From CAZGVW01 sp964529265 (GTDB lineage: Bacteria > Planctomycetota > Phycisphaerae > Phycisphaerales > UBA1924), in the NCBI GenBank assembly GCA_964529265.1, contig CAZGVW010000012.1, positions 1-11,551 of the forward strand: a DNA stretch of 11,551 bases. Reading direction: 5' to 3'. Each line of letters opens with the position of its first letter. Within the stretch, counting starts at the first letter, position 1. Below are positions 1 through 6,731 of the stretch, one piece after another. The notes beneath the pieces are model-generated. The model was not told the origin of the DNA. It saw only the letters and a program-made list of their open reading frames with translations, and did not search any database. The position numbers were made by a program, and so were the translations under genes.

Positions 1-23
1 CCTGATCCAGCCGACAACTTGAT

Positions 24-66
24 GAGCACCGTGCTCCACCCCTCTCCCCGGCTCTGCGGGGAGAGG
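24..66. repeat. Inverted repeats near left edge (REP-like hairpin)
   Basis: Two dyads lie side by side. At 24-36 a 6-bp perfect palindrome (GAGCAC / GTGCTC) has one central base. At 41-49 and 58-66 a 9-bp perfect stem (CCTCTCCCC / GGGGAGAGG) encloses an 8-nt loop. No T-run follows on either strand, so this is not a classic intrinsic terminator. The second stem, followed by an AGGGTTAGGGG stretch, resembles interspersed intergenic hairpins common in GC-rich bacteria, which is recollection rather than a match. The first 22 bases end in an in-frame TGA in one frame and could be the tail of an upstream gene, but that is too short to support. Confidence 0.5.
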
Positions 67-115
67 TCAGGGTTAGGGGCTCACCCCCAACACCGCCTCC
101 GCGCCTCGACACCCA

Positions 116-197
116 CCCCCCCCCCCCACGCACCACACCCCGCATTCCGCATTCCGCATTCCGCATTCCGCCCATCTACCACCCACCACCTACCCCC
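116..197. repeat. Heptanucleotide repeat array 1 with adjoining 12-C homopolymer
   Basis: A run of 12 C residues (116-127) is followed by about ten 7-bp units in strict register from 128 to 197, each ending in CC. Four consecutive units (142-169) are identical GCATTCC; the flanking units are degenerate (ACACCCC, GCCCATC, TACCACC, CACCACC, TACCCCC). On the minus strand the units read GGAATGC, so every unit starts with GG. The units have no dyad symmetry or unique spacers, so this is not a CRISPR array. The type resembles the short tandem heptamer repeats known from cyanobacteria, but no named family is claimed. Bases 198-442 show no gene. Confidence 0.8.
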
Positions 198-442
198 TCT
201 GACCTGTCCCGAGTGACGCCCTTTGTGCGCCATTTCATAGTCACTGCGCATTTCAGGGATTGCACTCGCCTCCTCCCCGGTTAACCTGTCCGCCTGAGTC
301 ATCCGTTCCGGGTTCCACATCCATCCACCAGCCCAACCAGCGCCCCATGAAAGGGCGCCGTGGCGCCATCGCTTTGCGCTCCGCCACGCCGATGGTCCGC
401 GCGCTCGCGCCCACGCCTCCCTCCGCGCAGAAAGGAGTCCCC

Positions 443-547
443 ATGCCCATCCTCATCGCCGTCATCGCCGCCTGCGCCGCAATCCTCTTCCTCCGCGCCC
501 TCGCGCCCCTCCTCTCCGCCATCCGCAACGCCGCGCAGCGCCGCCCT
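443..547 (+). pseudogene. Possible remnant of a small single-pass membrane protein gene
   Basis: An ATG at 443 lies 5 nt after a good Shine-Dalgarno sequence (AAAGGAG, 431-437). The first ~33 codons encode a hydrophobic helix (starts MPILIAVIAACAAILFLRAL) followed by a basic stretch rich in Arg and Ala. Third positions here are almost all C, as in the gene at 1011, which suggests real coding. The frame then enters a 7-bp repeat array and encodes Pro/His/Thr-rich low-complexity sequence. It stays open to 1150, overlapping the start of the 1011 gene. I infer that a small membrane-protein gene lost its original 3' end to the repeat. Function is unknown. It could also be a chance frame with a good ribosome site. 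Confidence 0.35.
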
Positions 548-613
548 CCCTCCCCCCACATTCCACATTCCACCTACCACATTCCTCCGCCCCCCCACAA
601 GATCCCACCACCC
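544..613. repeat. Heptanucleotide repeat array 2
   Basis: About ten 7-bp units occupy 544-613, nearly all ending in CC in one register. They include three ACATTCC copies (558-564, 565-571, 579-585) with an ACCTACC between them at 572-578. Flanking units are C-rich and degenerate, and one unit (593-599) breaks the pattern. On the minus strand the core reads GGAATGT, one base different from the GGAATGC unit of array 1, so the two arrays appear related. It starts where the coding-like part of the frame from 443 ends. Confidence 0.75.
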
Positions 614-1010
614 ACCACACGCCCCTTGCTCGCGCCCGGTCGGCGTCCGTCCGGGCGCGCATGTCGCTGGGACGCGCCCAACTCGCTCCAGACACGAACC
701 CACGCCTACCGCGCGCCGATTTCCCTTGCTTTCAGCGTTCTTCTCGTTAAGACAGCGCAAAGGCGTTCGCGTCTTCCCCGGTCGAATGCGAGTCATGGCT
801 CCGGGGCCGCTGATCGGCTGTCCCGCGATGGGCCCCGCCCCCGCGGCAAAGCGTTCAGTGCGCCCGGATGTCTCGCTGCGCGCTCACACACTCAAGCGCG
901 CCGGAACAGCGCGAAAGCGATCAGAGTGCGCCGGCGCGTCGCCGGCGCTGCGCGAGTCGAAACCGATTCGTTTCGCGCGCTCAAAAAGCGCGGCAAAGGA
1001 GCGTTTGACA
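614..1010 (+). other. Leader region of the 1011 gene with two strong hairpins
   Basis: No convincing gene is present here. A 9-bp perfect stem at 631-639 / 651-659 (CGCGCCCGG / CCGGGCGCG, 11-nt loop) lies near the left end. An 8-bp perfect stem at 928-935 / 941-948 (GCGCCGGC / GCCGGCGC, 5-nt loop) lies about 62 bp before the start codon at 1011. Neither is followed by a T-run. A frame in register with the 1011 gene is open back to 360, but its sequence is Pro/Ser/Arg-rich, crosses the repeat array and lacks a signal peptide, so it is treated as non-coding. No confident promoter was recognised. Confidence 0.5.
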
Positions 1011-2690
1011 ATGTCTGTCTTCAGTCTGGGCGGCCCAAAGGGCCTCGCCGCGAGCGCGGCGGCGGCCCTCGTCGTGACAGTCTGCGCGGCGTCCGCGTGG
1101 AGCGCTGGGCGCTCCCCCGGAACCCCCTCCCCCTCCACCTCAATCGCTGAGAAACCGGAAGCCGCAGCGCCTGCCGACCGCGGCGCCCCCGTCGTCGGCT
1201 TCGGACTCACCCACACCCCCGTCGGCGACGCCACCCTCCAGTGGGACCCCGCCGACCGCCGCGTCCGCCTCGATAACCTCGGCTCCAGCGGCCAGGACGG
1301 CGTCGATATCAACCTCGGCCGCGCCGAGGGTCTCTTCCTCCAGTGGGATGAACTCGTCCCCGGCCCCGCCGGCAACTCGCTCACCATCAGCGCGATGGGT
1401 GAACTCGCCAACGGACTCCCCCCCGGCCCCGTCGGAACCGTCTCCATTGTCGGCCCCTGCGTCATCCCCGGCTGCATGTTCTGCGTGTGCATCGAGGCGG
1501 ATTACTCCGCGATCGGATCCATGACGCAGCGCCTCGAGGCGTATCTCGATGGCGAGCCCGTCGGCGTCTTCCCCGGCATGACCGGTATGGCCGCGAGCGC
1601 CTCCATCTGGCCCAAGGGCTGCGACAAGGGCCCCGCGCGCATCGGCCCCATCCGCACCTCGTGCTACCGCCTCTGCTGGCCCATCCCGACGCCCATCCTC
1701 ATCGGCGGCGGCGGCGCGGCGATCATGGTGGATGAACTCCGTATTCTCGCCGAAAACCCCTCCGCGGAGTTCCAGAACCTCACCTCCTACAGAGTCACCG
1801 GCGCGGACTGGGACGTCATCTCGATCAAGAAAGTCTCGCCCAGTTTCCGCGAGCGCCCCTTCAGCGCGCTCGGCGACGCCACACTCGATGTCACGCCCGA
1901 TGACATGCAGGTTTCCATCGGTTCGAGCGGGCAGGACGGCGTCTCGATCGAATGCGGCGAAGCCGACGCCGTCGGCCTCGAATGGGCCGAACTCGTCGGC
2001 TGCTGGCCCCCGCCCGCATGCCAGGAGCCGCCCCCGCCGCCGCCGGATGGCTCGATCCTGCGCGTCAGTTTCACCGGCTCGCACGGCGGCGTCGCCGGCC
2101 AGTTCCTCGGGCACACGCAGGTGTCGCAGGTGTTCGGCGGCGGGCTCGAAATCACCGCGGATTACTCCCCCGTCGGCGCCACGCTGCACCACATCCAGAT
2201 TCTGAACGGCGGCGTGGTGGTCGGCGACATCCTGGATCACACCGGCACGGCCGCGCTGGTGGATGAGTGGCCCGATGGCTGCGGCAAGGGCGGCGCGGGC
2301 GAAGGCGCGCAGCGCGTCGCCTGCGGGCGATGGAACTGGCGTCCGCCCGTCATCATCCGCATCCCGACGCCCAATCTGGGCGAACAGATGTTCGTCGGCG
2401 ACGAAATTCGAATTCTGGCGCAAAATCCGTCATCCGCGTACAATTTCGTCGAAACCTTGAGCGTTCAGGCCACCGCGATCCCCGGCTTGGTGATCACCGA
2501 CGCCGTCGTGACCGCGCGAACGCCCTGCCCCGCGGATTTCACCGGCGACAACGTCTTCGGCGCCGCGGATCTCGCCTCGCTCCTCGGCTCCTGGGGCGCG
2601 ATGGGCGGCCCGGCCGACCTCGATGGCGACGGCGTCGTTGGCGCTTCGGACCTTGCGGCGCTCCTCGGCTCCTGGGGCAACTGCCCGTGA
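1011..2690 (+). CDS. Secreted protein with two tandem ~200-residue repeats and a GC-type dockerin-like tail
   Basis: This 559-residue protein is of unknown function and is predicted to be exported. The ATG at 1011 was chosen because AAAGGAG (995-1001) sits 9 nt before it and a signal peptide follows (hydrophobic stretch ~residues 12-31). Two homologous modules then follow, at residues ~70-268 and ~287-490. Matching blocks include GDATL (72/288), SSGQDG (92/305), I-x-ADYS (161/381), WPxGCxKG (200/420) and DE-L/I-RILAxNPS (241/464), offset by 213-223 residues. Each module has several cysteines, so disulfides are likely. The second carries a run of seven prolines (~340-345). The C-terminus (506-559) is a two-loop dockerin-like domain bracketed by CP at both ends. 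The repeat module matches no family I can name. A carbohydrate- or matrix-binding beta fold is a guess. A strong terminator follows at 2725, so it is probably monocistronic. Confidence 0.9.
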   Translation: MSVFSLGGPKGLAASAAAALVVTVCAASAWSAGRSPGTPSPSTSIAEKPEAAAPADRGAPVVGFGLTHTPVGDATLQWDPADRRVRLDNLGSSGQDGVDINLGRAEGLFLQWDELVPGPAGNSLTISAMGELANGLPPGPVGTVSIVGPCVIPGCMFCVCIEADYSAIGSMTQRLEAYLDGEPVGVFPGMTGMAASASIWPKGCDKGPARIGPIRTSCYRLCWPIPTPILIGGGGAAIMVDELRILAENPSAEFQNLTSYRVTGADWDVISIKKVSPSFRERPFSALGDATLDVTPDDMQVSIGSSGQDGVSIECGEADAVGLEWAELVGCWPPPACQEPPPPPPDGSILRVSFTGSHGGVAGQFLGHTQVSQVFGGGLEITADYSPVGATLHHIQILNGGVVVGDILDHTGTAALVDEWPDGCGKGGAGEGAQRVACGRWNWRPPVIIRIPTPNLGEQMFVGDEIRILAQNPSSAYNFVETLSVQATAIPGLVITDAVVTARTPCPADFTGDNVFGAADLASLLGSWGAMGGPADLDGDGVVGASDLAALLGSWGNCP

Positions 2691-2724
2691 CGCGGAGTTG
2701 ACCCGAAGGCCTCGCCCGGAATGG

Positions 2725-2771
2725 CGCGGCCCGCAGGCGGTGAACAAGACCGCGTGCGGGCCGCGTTTTTT
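2725..2771 (+). terminator. Intrinsic terminator after the 1011 gene
   Basis: An 11-bp perfect stem (CGCGGCCCGCA at 2725-2735 with TGCGGGCCGCG at 2755-2765) is extended by a second 5-bp stem (GCGGT 2737-2741 / ACCGC 2749-2753) across a single G-G mismatch, closing on a 7-nt loop. Six T residues follow directly (2766-2771). It lies 34 bp after the stop codon at 2690. This is the clearest rho-independent terminator in the window. Confidence 0.9.
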
Positions 2772-2785
2772 CACCGATTCGTGTC

Positions 2786-2830
2786 GGTCTGGCCGCCCGG
2801 CCTTCGGATTGGGGATCGGGCGGCCGGACC
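2786..2830 (+). promoter_or_regulatory. Leader hairpin upstream of the 2883 gene
   Basis: A 14-bp stem is formed by 2786-2799 and 2817-2830 with one G-U pair (GGTCTGGCCGCCCG / CGGGCGGCCGGACC) and a 17-nt loop. It sits 52 bp before the start codon and 14 bp after the preceding T-tract, so it probably lies in the 5' leader of the propeller gene. No T-run follows. It may affect translation or mRNA stability, which is inference. Its right part shares the 12-mer GGGATCGGGCGG with the leader hairpin at 6651. Confidence 0.45.
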
Positions 2831-2882
2831 CGCGCGTGCGGGGGCCCGGCGCGCCGAAACCTCGCAAAAGAGGAGCGCGGTC

Positions 2883-4364
2883 ATGCGCCTGCACTCAAAT
2901 CTTTCGAATCTCGTGATCGCCGCCGCGGGCGCGCTGGCCGTCACCGGCGCCACCGGCGTCGCGTGCGGGCAACTCGACCTCGTCACGCACACCACGTTTC
3001 TGGCCGAGCCGCCGCGGACCGGGTTCGGCGCTTCAGTCGCGGCGGAGGGCGCGACGCTCATGGTCGGCGCGATGGGGGAAGACGGCGTGACCGGCCCGCG
3101 CAACGGCGGCGTGCGCTTCTTCGAGCGAAACGGGCAGGACTGGACGCCGACGCAGTCCTTCAGCGGGCGCGATTTCGGCGCCGACGGCCTGCTGGGTTAC
3201 TGCGTCGCGATCTCGGGCGACAACGCGGTGGCCGGCGCGCCGGAGGCGGACCCCGAATCGCCGCTCTTCCGCGGCGCCGCGGCGATCTTCCGGCGCGAGG
3301 GCGGCGTGTGGACGAACGTGGCGCTGCTCAGCCCGCCCGTGGAGGATGGGCCGGCGTACTTCGGCGCCTCCGTCGCCGCGGAGGGCGACATGATCGCCGT
3401 CGGCGCGCCGCTCGCCGGTCCCGGCGGCGGCGTGACGCACGGCGCGGTGTTCGTCTACGTGCGCGACGGCGCCTCCTGGGTGATGGTGCAGCGCATCGAT
3501 CCGCCGGGGTTTGCGATCAGCACGTATTTCGGCTTTGACGTCGCGATCAGCGGCGACCGCATGGCGATCGGCGCGCCGCTGGCGGGGGCGAGCGCGGAGG
3601 GCGCGGTGCACATCCTCGAACTGAACGGCGGCTCGTGGCAGACTGTGAAGACGATTCCCGCGCCGGACGCCGACGACCAGGGCATCTTCGGCGCGCGGCT
3701 GTCGCTCGACGGCGAGCAACTGCTCGTCGGCGAGATGTGGGACGACGCCGTGGCCCCCAGCGGCGGCGCCGCGCACCTGTATGAGCACGACGGCGGCGCG
3801 TGGACGCTCGCGAAGACCTTTGCGCCGGAATCCATCGATGCGCCGGACGCCTTCGGGCACGACGTCGTGCTCAAGGGCGATCTCGCGATCGTCGTCGCGG
3901 AGGACTTCGAAGCGACGGCGGACGGCGGGGGCAAGGTCACGGCGATGCACGTCTTTCACCGCAACTTCGGCGGCCCCGGCGTCTGGGGCCAGGTGGCCGA
4001 GATCCAGGGCGATCAGCAGAACTTCTACACGCACGTCAACGCGGGCGCAGCGCTCGCCGGCGAGGCGCTCTTCTTCGGGCGCAACCGCTACGCTCAGGAA
4101 ACCCAGGTTTTTTCGTCTCGCGTCGAGATCTTCGATACCTCGAGCATGTCATTCATCAACCTGCTGGGCGATTGCAACGGCAACGGCGTGCCGGACGGCG
4201 CCGACCTGATGGTGAACCAGACCGCCTACGACGTGAACCGCAACGGCGTGCTGGATGAGTGCGAGGGTCTGGCGGCGCCGTGCGCCGCGGACCTGAACGG
4301 CGACGGCCAGGTGAGCGCTGGAGATCTCGCGTCGCTGCTCGGCGCGTGGGGCGTGTGCCCATAA
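2883..4364 (+). CDS. Secreted FG-GAP beta-propeller protein with half dockerin-like tail
   Basis: This 493-residue protein is predicted to be exported. The ATG at 2883 follows AGAGGAG (2869-2875) by 7 nt and opens a signal peptide (hydrophobic ~9-28). Six recognisable FG-GAP-type repeats (FG or LG followed by V-A-x-x-G-D and V/I-G-A) start near residues 48, 104, 160, 216, 269 and 324. A seventh, degenerate one lies around 380-400, giving the seven blades expected of an integrin-alpha-like propeller. Next comes a DCNGNGVPD ... DVNRNGVLDECE segment (430-461), a Ca-loop-like linker typical of planctomycete secreted proteins. A single EF-hand-like half dockerin follows (467-493, ending GVCP), where its neighbours have two loops. 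It probably acts outside the cell in adhesion or binding; the ligand is unknown. It is closely related in design to the 4683 gene. Confidence 0.9.
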   Translation: MRLHSNLSNLVIAAAGALAVTGATGVACGQLDLVTHTTFLAEPPRTGFGASVAAEGATLMVGAMGEDGVTGPRNGGVRFFERNGQDWTPTQSFSGRDFGADGLLGYCVAISGDNAVAGAPEADPESPLFRGAAAIFRREGGVWTNVALLSPPVEDGPAYFGASVAAEGDMIAVGAPLAGPGGGVTHGAVFVYVRDGASWVMVQRIDPPGFAISTYFGFDVAISGDRMAIGAPLAGASAEGAVHILELNGGSWQTVKTIPAPDADDQGIFGARLSLDGEQLLVGEMWDDAVAPSGGAAHLYEHDGGAWTLAKTFAPESIDAPDAFGHDVVLKGDLAIVVAEDFEATADGGGKVTAMHVFHRNFGGPGVWGQVAEIQGDQQNFYTHVNAGAALAGEALFFGRNRYAQETQVFSSRVEIFDTSSMSFINLLGDCNGNGVPDGADLMVNQTAYDVNRNGVLDECEGLAAPCAADLNGDGQVSAGDLASLLGAWGVCP

Positions 4365-4394
4365 CCGGCCTGACCGCATCCTGAGTGGATGGAC

Positions 4395-4441
4395 GCGCGG
4401 CGCGCCCCGGCAAAGAAGCCGCGGGCGCGCTGCGCCGTTTA
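4395..4441 (+). terminator. Terminator-like hairpin after the 2883 gene
   Basis: A 17-bp stem runs from 4395-4411 to 4418-4435 with one bulged C (4422) and one G-U pair, closing on a 6-nt AAAGAA loop. The following sequence CGTTTAT has only three T residues, so the T-tract is weak, but the stem is among the most stable in the window. It lies 30 bp after the stop codon at 4364. The rest of the gap to 4682 contains no gene that I can support. Confidence 0.75.
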
Positions 4442-4682
4442 TGAGACCGCCCGCGTTTCGGACCATCCGCGGCTTTCACGGCCTTGCGACGCTGGAAAAC
4501 GGCCTGCCCGCCGCGGCTGCGGACGGGGCAAGACGCGCAGACCCTTTGGAGTCGCGCTGTGGCGCGGGTCATCGCGGGCCTTTGACGCCCGAGAACCACC
4601 GAAAGCGCCCTTCCGCGTGATTCGCCCGTCCCGCTCCGTCGATCCTCGGGGCAGGAGGGTCGAGCACCGCGGAGGTGATTCC

Positions 4683-6155
4683 ATGCGGGCGCTCACCAGC
4701 GAGAGCAACGGGTATTCGCGCGTTCTTCTTCTTCGGCCTGCGGCGCTGCTGGCGATTCTGGCCGGCGGCGCGGCTCAGGCCCAGCCGGCGCAGCCGCGGC
4801 TGGAGGGCGCGCTCATCGCAAGCGACGGGCAGTCGGGCGACGCGTTCGGCGTCTCCGTGGCGGCGCAGGGCGACCTGCTCGTCATCGGCGCCGATGCGGA
4901 CGACGACGCGTGCCCGGGCATTGTGCCGACGTGCGATTCCGGCGCAGCGTACGTGTTCGAGCGCTTCAAGGGACAGTGGATCGAGGTCGCCAAGTTGCGC
5001 GGCCTGGACAACGTGCGCGGCGATCGTTTCGGCAACTCCGTCTCGGCGTGGGGCGGCGTGGCGCTCATCGGCGCCAAGGGCGACGACGGCGTGGCCACGA
5101 ACAGCGGCTCGGCGTACGTGTTCGAGGTGGTCAACGGGTTCTGGACGCAGACGGCGAAGCTCACCGCGTTCGACGCGGCGGGGGCCGATGCGTTCGGCGG
5201 CGCCGTGGCCGTGCACGACGGCGTGGCGGCGGTCGGCTCGGCGTTCGACGACGTGGGCGCGGCGAACGCCGGCTCGGTGTACGTCTTCGCGCGGGATGGC
5301 GAGGGCGCGTGGCCGATGGCGCAGAAGATCGGCGCGCCTGATCCGCACACGACGGACCTGTTCGGCTACTCCGTGGCGATGGGGGAGGGTGTGCTGGTGG
5401 TGGGCGCGCCGCGGCGGGATGCGCCGTCGGCTTCGCAGAGCGCCGATTACGGTGGCGCCTACGTGTTCCACACCGACCAGGGCACGTGGCAGCACGCGAT
5501 CACGCTGACGGCGCCCGATGGAATGACGGGCGATCAGTTCGGGTACTCCGTGTCCATCGAGGGGAACCTGATCGCCATCGGCGCATATCGCGCGGATGCA
5601 GGGTGCAGCGGGTGCGCGCCGGGCGCGGGCGCGGTGTACCTGTTCCGCAACGTGGGCGGCGCGTGGGCCCTTGAGGCGAAACTCGCGCCGGAGGATGGCG
5701 GCGTGGACGATCGCTTCGGGTGGTCGGTGGAGGTCCGCGGCGGGCGTGTTTCGGCGGGCGCGCCGGACCACGACGCCGCGGGCGTCAACGCCGGCGCGGT
5801 GTACATCTTCGAGCAGTCGGGCGGCGTGTGGGGCCTGCGCTCGAAGGTGCTGCGTCCGTCGGCGGCGGCTTCGGACCTGTTCGGCATCTCCGTCGGCGCG
5901 GATGGCGACGAGATCCTGGGCGGCGTCTACAGCGACGACACGGCGGCCTCGGGCGCCGGCGCGGTGGAGGTGATGGCGTTTCGCACATGCCCGGGCGACC
6001 TGGATGGCGACGGCGCGGTTTCGGGCGCCGATGTTCAGATCATCGTGGGCCAGTGGGGCCAGAAGGGCGACCTGCCCGGCGACCTCAACGGCGACGGCAT
6101 GGTGAACGGCGGCGACATCGCATTTGCGCTCGGCCGCTGGGGCGTGTGCCCGTGA
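4683..6155 (+). CDS. Secreted seven-repeat FG-GAP beta-propeller protein with GC-type dockerin-like tail
   Basis: This 490-residue protein is predicted to be exported. The ATG at 4683 is preceded by GGAGGTGAT (4671-4679), the best Shine-Dalgarno in the window, and begins a signal peptide with a hydrophobic core at ~14-30 and a likely cleavage site after AQA. Seven regular FG-GAP repeats start with DxFG at residues ~53, 115, 169, 225, 284, 343 and 398. Each continues as S/A-V-x-x-x-G ... I/V-G-A and ends in an AYVF/VYxF strand, at a spacing of 54-62 residues. This predicts a complete seven-bladed propeller like the integrin-alpha head, where Ca-binding loops stabilise the fold. Residues 436-490 are a two-loop dockerin-like domain (CPGDLDGDG ... 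DLNGDG ... WGVCP). Ligand and partner are unknown. A tandem-duplication origin with the 2883 gene is plausible but the two have diverged. Confidence 0.92.
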   Translation: MRALTSESNGYSRVLLLRPAALLAILAGGAAQAQPAQPRLEGALIASDGQSGDAFGVSVAAQGDLLVIGADADDDACPGIVPTCDSGAAYVFERFKGQWIEVAKLRGLDNVRGDRFGNSVSAWGGVALIGAKGDDGVATNSGSAYVFEVVNGFWTQTAKLTAFDAAGADAFGGAVAVHDGVAAVGSAFDDVGAANAGSVYVFARDGEGAWPMAQKIGAPDPHTTDLFGYSVAMGEGVLVVGAPRRDAPSASQSADYGGAYVFHTDQGTWQHAITLTAPDGMTGDQFGYSVSIEGNLIAIGAYRADAGCSGCAPGAGAVYLFRNVGGAWALEAKLAPEDGGVDDRFGWSVEVRGGRVSAGAPDHDAAGVNAGAVYIFEQSGGVWGLRSKVLRPSAAASDLFGISVGADGDEILGGVYSDDTAASGAGAVEVMAFRTCPGDLDGDGAVSGADVQIIVGQWGQKGDLPGDLNGDGMVNGGDIAFALGRWGVCP

Positions 6156-6210
6156 CGTGATTGGTCGGCGCCGGCGTGTGGCGAGAGCGCCGCGGATGAA
6201 CGAGGGAGAT

Positions 6211-6240
6211 GCGCAGCGGGCGGGCAACCGCCCGTTGTGC
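6211..6240 (+). other. 13-bp hairpin with GCAA tetraloop after the 4683 gene
   Basis: The stem runs from 6211-6223 to 6228-6240 with two G-U pairs and closes on GCAA, a GNRA tetraloop. Only two T residues occur shortly after it (GCTTAAG), so it is not a textbook terminator. It lies 55 bp after the stop codon and could protect the 3' end of that transcript or end it weakly. The G-U pairs favour the plus-strand RNA. Confidence 0.55.
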
Positions 6241-6412
6241 GCTTAAGGGGAGCGCGGCCTGGGATTCTCGGGGTGCGCAGCAACCAAACCCATGCCTTAC
6301 ATCCATACTTGGCCCGTTGTGGCGTGATTTTCAACTGAAAAGCCTTGCGGTTGTCGAGTCGCGTTCGTATCCTCTTGCCTCGCAAGCCCCTCGTATTGGG
6401 GGGGCGCGAAGC

Positions 6413-6448
6413 ATCCCCGCCGTGGATCACGCTCTCCGGCGGGGGTTT
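6413..6448 (+). terminator. Weak terminator-like hairpin
   Basis: CCCCGCCG (6415-6422) pairs perfectly with CGGCGGGG (6437-6444) around a 14-nt loop, and outer pairs extend it by two. TTT (6446-6448) overlaps and follows the stem base. The T-tract is short, so termination is possible but unproven. No gene ends close upstream. Confidence 0.35.
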
Positions 6449-6650
6449 CCAGGCCAAGGCAGCCAAGGGTTCATCCGCCCATCGGCTGCGGCGGCGGTTG
6501 CCCCGTGGCAAGACGAGCAAAGGGTTCTTCTCTCTCTGCGTCTCCCGGCGCTCTGATCGGCGTGCGGGAGGCTTCGGCACTCCCACCCCCACCGAGACCC
6601 GCCGGTCGGAATCGCGCGGGGGGTGAGGGCCACCGTTTGCACGTGTTTCG

Positions 6651-6685
6651 GGATCGGGCGGTCTCTTGGCTACCCCGCCCGATCC
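6651..6685 (+). other. Perfect 11-bp hairpin
   Basis: GGATCGGGCGG (6651-6661) pairs perfectly with CCGCCCGATCC (6675-6685) around a 13-nt loop. It stands 15 bp before a terminator-like hairpin at 6701, so the two may be successive stems of one structured RNA. The left arm with its preceding G repeats a 12-mer also found in the leader hairpin of the 2883 gene. Confidence 0.5.
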
Positions 6686-6700
6686 GGTTCCCACGACGAG

Positions 6701-6731
6701 CCCGTGCCGGTCCCCAGCCGGTGCGGGTTTT
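6701..6731 (+). terminator. Intrinsic terminator upstream of the 6899 gene
   Basis: CCCGTGCCGG (6701-6710) pairs with CCGGTGCGGG (6718-6727) through ten pairs including two central G-U pairs, with a 7-nt loop. TTTTCTCTATT follows from 6728. The G-U pairs make the hairpin stronger in plus-strand RNA. It lies 545 bp after the nearest upstream stop codon and 168 bp before the next start, so it may end a small RNA or a long 3' UTR, or act as an attenuator for the 6899 gene. Confidence 0.65.

Larger units (their letters stand above)
6156..6650. other. Gene-free, hairpin-rich intergenic stretch
   Basis: No reading frame here looks coding: those that are open lack a Shine-Dalgarno sequence and have low-complexity or Arg-rich products. 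Three structures stand out: a GNRA-capped stem at 6211-6240, a less GC-rich segment around 6285-6380 containing the palindrome TTTTCA-AC-TGAAAA (6328-6341), and a stem at 6415-6444. The gap to the next start codon is 743 bp, the longest in the window apart from the left flank. A small RNA or long untranslated regions could explain it, but neither is shown. Confidence 0.5.

Noticed and set aside
128..613. CRISPR array
   Set aside because: The repeats are 7 bp, directly adjacent and without unique spacers, and no cas genes are present.
360..1010. In-frame N-terminal extension of the 1011 gene (open from 360)
   Set aside because: It crosses a repeat array, has Pro/Ser/Arg-rich sequence and no signal peptide. 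The ATG at 1011 has a Shine-Dalgarno and a signal peptide. The same logic was used for the extended starts at 2721, 4389 and 6623.
1005..1010. Perfect TTGACA -35 hexamer
   Set aside because: It sits directly before the start codon and overlaps the Shine-Dalgarno spacer, with no -10 element 16-18 bp downstream (GC-rich coding sequence there).
1140..2423. Long antisense frame (427 codons) opposite the 1011 gene
   Set aside because: It is a shadow of GC-rich codon usage: the product is Asp/Arg/Ala-rich without domains, and the plus-strand gene explains the sequence fully. The antisense frames at 3033-4034 and 4569-6227 were rejected for the same reason.
6340..6390. tRNA-like T-loop (GTTCGTATCC)
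   Set aside because: The bases flanking the loop do not form a T-stem, and no anticodon or acceptor stem can be drawn on either strand.
6209..6694. Open frames of 70-220 codons in the 6156-6898 gap on both strands
   Set aside because: None has a Shine-Dalgarno, coding-like third-base bias or a recognisable motif, and several pass through the strong hairpins.
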